Shown here: in pieces, positions 14,240 to 25,600 of the stretch | How positions within the stretch are numbered: position 1 is the stretch's first letter | Layout: each line of letters starts with the position of its first letter | NCBI RefSeq assembly: GCF_000002235.5 | Contig: NW_022145596.1 | Span: 3,716,352 to 3,780,351 of the forward strand | Length of the DNA stretch: 64,000 bases | Direction: 5' to 3' | Source: Strongylocentrotus purpuratus | Taxonomy: Eukaryota > Echinodermata > Echinoidea > Camarodonta > Strongylocentrotidae | Position numbers and translations under genes: made by a program | The notes under the pieces: generated by a model | Database searches by the model: none | Told to the model about the DNA's origin: nothing | The model's input: the letters and a program-made list of their open reading frames with translations, nothing else

Positions 14240-15174
14240 CACTGTTGGTCATAATGGTGGAATATTTATTTTTACCCCAGTTTAGGGAAGGATTTTTAAA
14301 CATTATTTATTTCTAATAGATCTAGATAACGGCATACATTCTCAGTTTTTATTGAATATTAATTTGCGAGTGTTTGTTTTGCCTGACTACTTAATCATAT
14401 GTGTGCTACTATGCTAATCAGTTAAGGGACCTACGTCCTTAAGTCATAATTGACAGTAATGAGGATTAATGCCTCACAAAAGGGCACTAATATAAAGCTG
14501 ATCGACACGATTTTTATCCTTGGGCTTCACAGTAACGAGGCCATTGCTTAGCCCCTGAATCATGACTGTACGCAGTGTTTGCTAGGGTACGCGGCCCCTT
14601 CCACAAATCCCCCAAAACGAAGAAAATGCAATAAATTGTCAAAAATTCATTGCATTTTCCCCCGGCCCCCAACAGGAAAAAAAATCCTCTGTAGGGCCAT
14701 GCAGTATGGTTCAAGGCATGGCCACACAGAGGAATTTTTCCTGTAGGGGGCCGGGGGAAAATGCAATGAATTTTTGACAATTTATTGCATTTTCTTCGTT
14801 TTGGGGGATTTGTGGAAGGGGCCGCGTACCCTAGCAAACACTGTGTACAGTCATGATTCAGGGGCTAAGCAATGGCCTCGTTACTGTGAGGCCCCAGGAT
14901 AAAAATCGTTCTGATCAGCTTTATTAGTGCCCTTTTTTGAGTCATTAATCCTCATTATTGTCAATTATGACTTAAGGACGTAGGTCCCTTAACTGATTAG
15001 CATAGTAGCACACATATAATTAAGCAGTCAGGCAAAACAGACACTCGCAAATTAATATTCAATAAAATCTGAGAATGTATGCAATTATCTAGATCTAATA
15101 GAAATGAATAATTTTTAAAAATCCTTCCCTAAACTGGGGTAAAAATAAATATTCCACCATTATGACCAACAGTG
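14240..15174. mobile_element. 935-bp palindromic (foldback) MITE, Tc1/mariner-like ends
   Basis: The element is an almost perfect inverted repeat. Arms of about 455 bp run from both ends to a loop near 14702-14718. Outer ends read CACTGTTGGTCATAATGG and its complement, flanked on both sides by TA, as expected for Tc1/mariner target duplication. The arms differ at only scattered positions, so insertion was recent or the arms are being homogenised. It encodes nothing recognisable; the 107-codon frame across the centre is read from the palindrome. A transcript would fold into a very long hairpin. Confidence 0.9.
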
Positions 15175-15404
15175 TAGAAATAGGAATATCGAATGATTGT
15201 AAATTTTGAACAAAATAGGTGATTGAATGTGCTACAAATTAATGTATGCTATGTAGGATTGGGGTTTTTTCCCGTAAATTTCATTAACTATAACAGCAAT
15301 ACAACTAGCTATTCAAAATACAATCTTTTTTTGTATTATAATAACATAGCCTAACTCAATTAACTTAATACGTGTACAAGTCATACATAAAGATCGATTA
15401 AAAA

Positions 15405-15475
15405 AAAAAATAGCAATAATAATAAAAATGGTGCTTATATAAAGCGTTTTCCACCGAAGTCTCTAAGCGCTAATT
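15405..15475 (-). mobile_element. LINE 3' tail, L2/CR1 type
   Basis: On the minus strand the segment reads AGCGCTTAGAGACTTCGG, then an AACGCTTTATATAAGC-like block and a short T/A-rich tail with ATT units. This matches the usual 3' end of L2-type LINEs (GCGCTATATAAA followed by ATT repeats). Only the tail is present, so it is a 5'-truncated copy. Confidence 0.6.
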
Positions 15476-15614
15476 TTGAATGAAATCAGAAGAAAAACAA
15501 AAATCAAATTATGCTTACCTTAACCCCCCCCCCCACACACACACGCACACACATACACCCCTTCCCAATCCATACACGGGGACCCCAAGTATAACACGGA
15601 TACAACGTTGCAGC

Positions 15615-15728
15615 CAGTGGCGTACGCAGGATTTTTTCAAGGGGGGGGGGGGGTTTTAAAATCGGGTCCAGAATTTCGCAACGACTCAGGGAAATTTGAA
15701 AATCGCGCCGGCCGAAAAGTCGCTCAGT

Positions 15729-15779
<51 letters not shown>

Positions 15780-16056
15780 AAGCGGACACTTTTTTTTTTT
15801 TTTTTTGGTCTCAAAATTTGAAAATTTGACATTTTGCTCCGTTAGGGGGGGGGGTAAGGTCACCTTTCTTAGGTCAGCCATGGGGGTAATTTTTTTTTAT
15901 TATTTTTTTTTTAATAATTAAAAAAAAAAAAAAAAAAAAAATCCAAAGGGGGGGGGGGGGGTGGTTTAGGGATTTTTTAGGGGGGTTTACACACATAAAA
16001 ATACCAAAGGGGGGGTTTAACCCCCAAACACCCCCCCCCCCCTGCGTACGCGCCTG
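15615..16056. mobile_element. Non-autonomous hAT-type element with a 50-G run
   Basis: Ends read CAGTGGCGTACGCAGG on the left and, reverse-complemented, CAGGCGCGTACGCAGG on the right. An identical 8-bp duplication GTTGCAGC flanks the element (15607-15614 and 16057-16064). The 442-bp interior has no transposase and is mostly homopolymer: G runs (one of 50 at 15729-15778), T runs and A runs. TIR start CAG and 8-bp target duplication point to the hAT superfamily. Confidence 0.9.
15729..15778 (+). repeat. Run of 50 guanines
   Basis: An uninterrupted G tract inside the hAT-type element. It could form stacked G-quadruplexes and is likely to be unstable or mis-sized in an assembly. Confidence 0.9.
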
Positions 16057-16632
16057 GTTGCAGCCATGAATCAATCTCATAAGACACGGGAAAGCACAGA
16101 TGAGGACTATCAGTATATCATGGGTCCCGGCGGAAATGAATGTTAACTGCTTGAGTGTGACATTCAAGGCATGTCTGTACCCCATAGCCATATAGCCAGC
16201 ATCCGAACTGCAACCTCGTCGAATAATACCTTGCGACCAGACCCACTATCCCCCCCCCCAACAAAAATTAATAAAATTAAGCGACCGTCTTTTCAGGAGG
16301 GGTAACAAAAAGTTGCATTTATCATCACACCATTAATTTTCTTTGGAAATAATGACTGCATGCACTATGCGGTACTAACTAATCAAACTATTATGAATGA
16401 TTTGTTAACATTTGTTAACATGAAGCTCACTATGTACATACAATTTTGCATTTTCCCCTAAAATATTTAAAGATATAACATTAAATTTTGTAGGGGTCAA
16501 GATTTTCAGACCTTGCCCAGGAAAACCGAACCAAACTGTTGTTGAATAGTTTCATTAATTATCATACATTTTTTGTTTCCTTCCTTTTTCCAAACATTCA
16601 GATTAATCTTCTCTTGTTGGTCACCTTGAGTT

Positions 16633-19600
16633 ATGGACGATAGTTGGAGGGGCGCTACAGGCGGCCACAGAAGCCGATCAGGAACCCTCCGAGGAGCGTT
16701 CTCACTCTCACGAGGAGCACGCCTCACCAAGACTGTCTCACAGGAAATCACCGGCAAGAAACACAAAGCCGCCATCATGAGTTCCATCGACGACCCCACC
16801 ATGCCCATCGACAAGAAAGTCGCCATCGTTGGCATCGGATGCCGCTACGCCAACGGCATCAACGGCGTCCGCAAGTTCTGGGAGATGTTGGCCAAGGGGA
16901 TGGACTGTACCACGCCGCCTCCCAGTGATCGCTTCGATTCATCTTTCTTCCTCTTCCCGGGAAGCAAGATACAAGGGAAGATGTACAATAAGTGTGCAGG
17001 GTATCTATCGCAGAATCCAGAACACTTTGATCGCCAGTTCTTCAGGATATCACCAGGTAAGACAATTATGTATATTTGTGCAAGATATAAAATGACTTCA
17101 TATTATAAAATCATGGTTATTTTTAATGGATATTTAAAGTATTTAGGATGATAAAGACGATATTGTATTCTGCTGAGGTACACTTTAGATTCAGATCTAT
17201 TAACAAACTTCATGATAAAAGTAACTTTTAGAGATTGAGCTTTCAGTTGCGCCACTCCAAAGCTTTGGAAGAATCTACCACTAGACATAAGAAAATCATC
17301 ATATGTTGCTGTCTTCCGAGTATGTTGAAGACGCACTTATTTTCAAGATCTTGTTAATGTTTTTGTTTTATTACGTGTCTGTTAAGTAGCACTATTAGGA
17401 GTTTTGTTTTCATCACAGCACAGTAGAGTATATTCGTATAGTAGATGCGCTGTATAATTGATCTAATTATAATAAGTAATTAGAAGTTGTAAACAAAACA
17501 GGCATGCTATTGTGTCACGTACAGTGTGCCGAATTACTTTCAAATTCAATTATTTAAGTCAAAATACACAGTTATGTTTTTATTTATAGAGTTAAGATGT
17601 ATGTAAAACATGAAACTAACTTAAATGTTTGATATACTTCGTTTGACAGAGGAAGCCAATCACCTGGACCCTCAAATCCGTATGCTGTTAGAAGTAGTCT
17701 GGGAGTCACTCCAGGACGCAGGTATCCCAGCCCATTCAGCCAGAGGTTCTAAGACTGGTGTCTACATGGGAGTGACAGCTAGTGAGTACGGTGTACTCAT
17801 CGGCATGCCAAACGACAACATCAACCAGTACACCAATTCGGGAACCAACTCGTGCATGACGGCAAACAGAGTTTCATACGAGTTCGACTTCCGCGGACCG
17901 AGCTTTACAGTAGACACAGCCTGCTCGTCATCCATGTATTCCGTCCATCTGGCCTGTGAAGCATTAAAGAATGGACAATGTGAGATGGCTGTGGCGGGTG
18001 GTGTGAACGTCTCGTTACTTCCCATCACCAGCATCGGCTTTTGCCAGGCGGGGATGCTGGCCCCTGATGGCAAATGTAAAAGCTTTGACAAATCAGCAGA
18101 TGGATATGCTCGAGGAGAGGGTGTAGGGGCTGTCATTCTCAAACCTCTTCAACGCGCAATCGATGACGGTGATAGAATCTACGGAGTGATCCGTGGTGGA
18201 GCTATCGCGAATGATGGTCGCACTCCTGGTATTGCCCTACCAAGTTATGATGGTCAGGTATCGCTCATTGAAAATGCGTATAAAAACGCAAACACCCTTC
18301 CAGAGGAAGTCGTATACGTGGAAGCGCATGGTACAGGTACACAGGTCGGCGACCGAACGGAAGCGAGTGCCATTGGAGAAGCTATGGGACTAAATCGAAA
18401 AGTAGAACAACCACCACTCTACCTCGGATCTGTGAAATCAAACTTCGGACATTCAGAGGGCGCTGCTGGTATCGCTGGTGTCATCAAGGCAGCACTGTGT
18501 TTGTATCATGAACAGATCCCTAAGGTGGTTCACTTTAGGTCAGGAAATGAGAGTGTTGACTTTGAAAGCTTGAACATTAGAGTCCCCGGTGAGCTTACAA
18601 GGTGGCCAAAGGCTGCTAAGAAGCTTGTAGGGTGCAGTTCATTTGGGTTCGGTGGAGCTAATGCTCACATCGTTCTCGAAGGATACCAACAAGGAACCAA
18701 CCGGAATGAACGCTCATACTCCTCGCATGGTTCCAACGAAAGAGACTCTGGAAAACCTTCGATTCTGTTTTTGTCGGCTGCGAGCAAGGACGCCCTCAAG
18801 CAACATCTGGAGGAATGGGGAAGCTACCTCAACGAAGTGATCGGGAACGATACAAGGGCTTACAACAATGCCTTGTACACAGCAGCTGTCCGATCCACAC
18901 ACCACCAGTTTCGAATGGGTATTATCGCAAGGTCACCCAGAGATGCTACAGAACAGGTCCGATTGAAAATAGACCAAGATCCGAGGGTATCCTACAATGT
19001 CATCGAAGGAAAAGCCCCGGAACCACACCTGTCAGTGCATCGACTGGTATTCGTTTTCTCTGGGATGGGGTCGCAGTGGTGGGCCATGGCAAGACAGCTT
19101 ATGGATGATGACGTCCATTTCAGAAACATCATCAAGGTATTTATTCAATCAGTTTCACTATCAAGCTAATGTGACATTGAAACGTATAGTGCAAGATATT
19201 CCTGTTTATCAATAGGCTAAGAATCTGTAACCTTATAACTGTAACAGTAACTGAATTCCCCCAAATATATGTTAAAGGGACGATCGAATAATGTATAAAT
19301 CACTCCCACGTCCGCTCCTTCCCAAGAAAATCAAACCAAAATTTGAGACTATTCCCTCGATCTACATTAAAATTGTAATCATTACTTTAGTGAGTTATTC
19401 GAAATCAATTTTCATATTTATGGACAAATCTACTAAAAATACGTTTACATTTACTTCCGTGGACCAAATATGCTACATATTTATAGGGGTTCCTAAACCA
19501 CTTTCGATTGAGGGTGGAGGTGTTAGATCAAATTTAAGCTCAAAATTTTCCAACAAGCAAATTTTAGAGTAGGTTTTTGGACTTTCACATTTACCGACAG

Positions 19601-22600
19601 ATTAAACAGTGTTCTAGGAATTTCCGTCAAGAGTTTCGAATGGGAATGGGGTCACATCCCTTTCAATAAAGGCATGTTCCACAAATTTGCATTTAAAATA
19701 ATGTAAGGATCGCTAAGTATTTCTTCATTATTTTGATCTCGAATGTCTGCAAAAAGACACATGGGAAGGTTCTAGTACAAGTTTTTACCGGTAGCAACCG
19801 GTACGCCACGTTGGCATATTCCCAAAGTCTCCTGAGATTTTCTGGATCTATTTTTGTCTCTCCCGTCTCTCTTCACCTGAAATATCACTGTTAAAACGGA
19901 AGCGTTCCTGGCTCGTTCTGCTGCCCCCGTCATCACTTAATATCACACAATCACGTTAACCTTTCACGGGCTTCATGCTCCCTGTAACGTGTAGTAATGT
20001 AATTTGCTTGGTTAATACGCGAGGTTGAAAGGGTTAAAGGAGATTTCTGTTTAGTGTCGGATGAATTCTTGAAGGTATTTACACAGGAAGGTCTGACCAG
20101 TTTAACATTAATCACATTTAATGTACCTCTATCGACCTCAGACGATAGATAAGGGAGTTTCTGATTCCTCGTTGCGTTTTTATGATAAAAAAGTTATATT
20201 AAAAAGCAAAATATGATTACTCAAACGGTAATTCGAATGCATTTCATATCAGCTATACAGTCGAACTTGCCTTAGAGACCTCTCGATCAAAAGACTGCCT
20301 GTCTATGAAAAAACAAATGTTATCTCTTGAATATAGATTTCTCATTTTAAAATGTATTTAAAGGTACTATGTCCCATTTGCAGGCCTAAAAAATGAAAAA
20401 GTTAAATTCCAACTGCATTTGAAAGATAATACTTATTTAGAACTTCCCAAAAAAGGTGGGGCTTAAAAATGTTTTCAAGTGGGAAAATAATAACTATTAG
20501 TTGTCAAATCGACTTTAGGGCTATAGAGCCCAAAAGTAATAGTCTTGATTTTCAGACAATTGTACCGAATGGTCATACGTTTTATGCTGCGCAAAGATTC
20601 AATCAGTTTAATCTTGGCCATCACAAGAAGTGGGTTATTGATGTAGACAAATGCTCATGTACCCTTTACAACTCTTTTCATGTATGTTATTACCAAAGAA
20701 GAAAAAAAGCCAGTCAGTCACCTAATAGTGTCTGACAGTGAAGTCTAGCAAGTAAACGGGTTTCCTTGCATAATTTGAATATGAGGACACTGCTAACGTT
20801 TACATTTTACAGATAGGACATACATGACATATTCATAATTCCTGCAAAGTTCTACAGAATTTGAGGTTGGCCGCAAAAGGGACATAGACGGACCATCTGC
20901 CTATATATAAAGACTAATATTTATTTCTCTTCAGTGGTCTGGATATTAATTTGACTGTACACATGTTGATTGCATGGTCTGGCCGATAATTCCTCTCCAT
21001 TTTGGCTACTTTAATTTAGCTCGGTTTACATACTGCGTATATTTACTTGTATTTTGAGACAATATAATGAGAAAAGTAAACACGCATAAATATTAAAGGT
21101 AGCATCTCATTTTTCATACTTGTTATTTTTGTTTACAGCGCATCGATAAGATCTTGACAAAGTGTGGAGCTAAGTGGTCTTTGATACATCTACTCACAAG
21201 AGAAGTGGATCGAGAGAAAATCAACCAAACAGGTAATCAATTGCTCTGTTAAACTTGGTCTATATACATGATTATAATCATATTCTAAATTGATGTGAAA
21301 ATGTATTCATATTTTTCTCTCTCCACTTTCTTTGTGCATGAAACGTGAAATCATAATTCCCAAAAAAAGTATAACTAAATCTCTGTAATTGATAATGATG
21401 CACATCCATGTATTTGAATGGATATGGGATTCGATATATCAAACGTAGTTTTAGCTACATTTACATTTATTTGTATGAATGGAAGTATTTGAAGCACAAC
21501 CTACCCTCCTCTCTCGTTGATTAAATCATCCTTTCAGTGTATGTATGTCAGGCGGTATGTATCAGTAATTATAAATGATGAGTATACATGTATATCTGTT
21601 TAGCACTTCATTATATATACTAAATCGTTATCATATTATTTTTGGTGATTTTTTTTATACAGAAATCGCCCAGCCATGTATCTGCGCCGTTCAAATTGGT
21701 ATGGCAGAGTTCTACCGCATCAGAGGCATCACTCCAGATGCCATCGTTGGCCACAGCGTGGGGGAGGTAGCGGCAGCCCATGCTGCTGGTCTCCTGGCTC
21801 TAGAAGATGCTATCCGATTGATCTACACCAGAGGGAGACAGCTCAGGAAAACAAGTGGGATGGGAAGCATGGTTGCCATCCTGCACTCGGCAGAGGAAAT
21901 CCAAGCCAGACTAGAAAGCAGCGAGTATGTCAGTGTCATCGACGTGGCAGCAATCAACAGCCCCAGTCAGATAGTGCTTTCTGGTGACAAGGAATCACTC
22001 GCTGCCTTCTCGGAGAATCTCAGGCGAGAAGGGATAAGGTGCGTGACGCTGAAGGTTAACAACGCATTCCACAGCTACCAGCAAGAAGAGATCAGGAAGG
22101 ACTTCCTGAAGAAGGTCAAGTTCTTGGATTCAGCGGCAGCTAGGGAGAACTTCAACATGATACCTGTTGTGCCTTTGATATCGACGGTTTCCAACCAGTA
22201 CCTTGATAGGGACCAGGTCAACAGCGCTGCCTACTGGTGGAAGAATGTCAGACAACCCGTCCAGTTCAAGATGGCAATCGAGAAGCTCCTCCAAGATGGC
22301 TACAATTGCTTTCTAGAGATCAGTCCGCATCCTGTGCTATCACCTGCTATAAGGGACACTCTGGGAACATCAGTGATGAACAACAGCAACGTGTTTGTAA
22401 CAGGTTCCCTTAGGAGACCATCGGATACCCGAGAGGTAGCAGATGACAGAGTGAACCTCCTTCGCTCAATGGCGAAACTTCATGTTGAGGGCTACCCCTT
22501 CGATCTTCATCATCTCTTCCAGGAGGGTCCTTACAAAGTGATGTCACTCCCAAGCTACCCATGGCAACGCGTCCTCTGTTCGGCAACTACACAGAAGAGT

Positions 22601-25600
22601 CACAAGATGTTCAGGTTTCCCATCAGTTGTCATCCACTCTTGGGTAAGCAGCAGCACCTCTCACACTTCAGTGGAGAAAATTCTCCAAAAGTGTGGCGAT
22701 CCAAGTTCTCGAAATCAACTGTGCCCTGGCTTCGAGATCACAAGCTTCAAGGCAACATCGTCATCCCAGCAGCTGCTCACACAGAAACTATGATTGCTGC
22801 AGCAAGAGAAGTCTACCCTGATTCCGAGGTTGTAACGCTGAGGGATGTGAAGTTTGAGAGATTTGTGTTCGCCTCAGAGCTTGAGGGTGTCCTAGAAATC
22901 AGCCTTGAGACAAGATCACGGGAAGCTCTCTTCGCTCTACGTAGCTACAACCAAACAGATCGCAGCTGGACACTTCATAGTAAGTCATCAATTGATGCAC
23001 CAGGCAAAGTGCGCAACTCAATTCATCAGATTGAGGAAGGATTCCACTCCGTGAAGCTAGCAACAGACGACATCAGAAGAAAATGTCCTTATGAGACCGA
23101 TCAACAAGAATTCTACGCCAGGCTATGGCGAGGCGGTTTCCATCTTGGTGAGACATTCAAGTGCGTCAACACAGCTTACTTCAGCCATGACTACAATGAG
23201 GCGCTGTTGTATGCATCTGTGCCAGAGGCACTCGAGCGAGAATTCAAGCTGTACAACTTCCACCCTGCACTCTTTGACAGTGTCTTCCAGGGCTTTGGTA
23301 TCTGTCAGATGTTCCAGGAGCAAGAGAAAGCACGAACAACGAACTCAAATTTCCGAACCTGGTTCCAAGTACCACGTTCTGTTCGTAAGATACATATGAA
23401 GGGCAAGGCCCCCACTCAAATGGCATTCCATGTGAAGATGACCAAAGCGAATGGTATCACCTATGGTAATGCCGTCGTTGCTGATGCTACAAACCAGAGA
23501 GTTTTCGCACAAGTTGACAGCATGATGTTCGAGAATGTACATTCCAATGAGCCAGAGGAAAGAGTTCAGTTGTGGAGAAGAGAATGGGTACCATTTCACA
23601 TAGAGGTTGATGACAGTGCCCTGCGTGTCCCACAAAAGGTACCTCCACCAACCAGACCACTCAGTGCAATAGGCTCAGAAGCTCCAGGTGCAATTATCAT
23701 CATCAAGGACAAGCAAGGTGTATCAATGGAACTGAAACGTCGGATGGAAGTTGAGAGTGTAGTTAGCGTCCTAGATCCACGCATTCTGATTGACGGTGAC
23801 GAGAGATTCCGCCGAGTACTGCGTTCTCTCGGTATGGTGACTGACCTAATCCTCCTCTCTCCCCTGGATGTGAAGCAGTTTGGAGCGATCGGAGGTATCA
23901 GTAAGCAGAGCTTTGAAGAATCACAGACGATGACAGCACTCTCTCCTATCAGCCTCTACCGAGCAGTCAGCCGACACGACACTAAACCCAAACCAAGGTT
24001 GTGGGTTATCACCAGAGGTGCACACTCGGTCATGGATGTTGACGTAGTAGACCCCATGATGGCTCCAGCTGGATCATTCGGATTGACACTCATGCATGAA
24101 GACCCTGAGTTTCCTGTAGTGACTGTAGATCTCCCGTCACTACAAGAGCCTGAAGAATCGGCACATTGGTTATACCAGTACATGAAGTCTGCCCCGAATG
24201 AGGAAAACTATGTTGCTCTCAGGAGAAAGGTACCAGCTCCAGCTGGTGACGATCCAAAAGAACTCGCCTTTGAAGCTCATGCGATGCGCATCATCATGCA
24301 ACCACAATCAAGCTTCTCTGCTCCTACTCTATCTACAAATTGGCAGGTCGATCTGAATGAGAGCTTGAAACAGAAACGTCTCACGGTCAAGCAGAGTCAT
24401 GAAATGCCAGCCAAGACATCTGACAAGGAACTCGCCATCAAAGTAACGGCTTTCTCCGTGCAGCAGCTAGTAGATGCAAATGACAGGAAGGTCGGATGTG
24501 GCTATCTCTATGCCGGAAAGATACTCAGCTGTAGTGAAGAGGTGCAAGTCATGTTCAGAATGAGAACCAACGTCCTTGGATTTCGAACGGGAAATCAGAT
24601 CACTGCATCTCTCCACGCTAAGACATCTGACTTAATCCCCATTCCAGCTAACCTCACACCAATAGAGGCTATCAACATCGTGCGAGATTACCTCCCAGCC
24701 TTCGTCGCTTTTCATGATACACTGAAACTCACAGAGAATGGCACAGTTATTGTCTGTTTATCATCTCTTAGTGATCGAGTTGGCCTGGCGACGACACATC
24801 TCGCACTTGAGCAAGGAGCTACAGTGTTCATCCATGTAGAATCAGATGATGGAAACATATTACCCGTTGAGAAGCTCCTTGGAATCCTCGGTGATTCCAG
24901 AGTGGTTATCACTTCGAATGAGAACTTCAATACTCTCATCAATGACTTCTCTGTGGATGTTCTGCTGTTTGCTGGAGAGCTTCCTCACGATACAAGCAGT
25001 TTGAAGAGGCTAGTTGGGAAACTGCGGCCTTTCGGAACCATTGTCCAGATCCATGGAAGAGACGCCGTTGCTGGGGATTCTAGGATCAGCAACTTGCCTC
25101 CTAACATCTACTTTCTGTCTATTGACATGGCTCTTGGTCGGTTCGAGGATATGCGTGCACGCATGCAGGATGCAATGTCCCGCCTCTTGCATCTTTTCAG
25201 CGTCCACAATGGCTTCCAGGCACTCAAGTCTCTCACGGTCCCAACTGCTCCAATATCTAAGTTGGCACGATCTCCCCATGCATCACTCGAGGAGATAACC
25301 GTCAACATTGATGAAGACAGTATTCCTGCCACTTTGAATTTCGATGATATCCACTTCACTGCTAATCCAAAGGCATCATTCTTAGTGACAGGAGGTTCCA
25401 AGGGATTCGGACTATCTATGGTAGAGTGGCTGGTTCAATGTGGAGCTCGTCATGTCTACGTCATTTCACGTAATACACCAGAAGAAGAGACGATCTTAAA
25501 ATTCAAATCATTCCGTGATTCTGGAGCTAGGATTACTCATCTGAAGGTTGATATGGGGCGTGAGCATGAAGTAGAGAAGGCACTCCTGGCCATCAAGGAC

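Noticed and set aside
14514-14837. 107-codon minus-strand frame
   Set aside because: Lies across the centre of the 935-bp palindrome, so the same sequence is read from both arms.
15504-16191. Glycine- and proline-rich frames
   Set aside because: Homopolymer runs within the hAT-type element.
17762-18142. 126-codon frame antisense to the KS domain, and other antisense frames in 23000-27500
   Set aside because: Shadows of the polyketide synthase exons; the sense frame carries all recognisable motifs.
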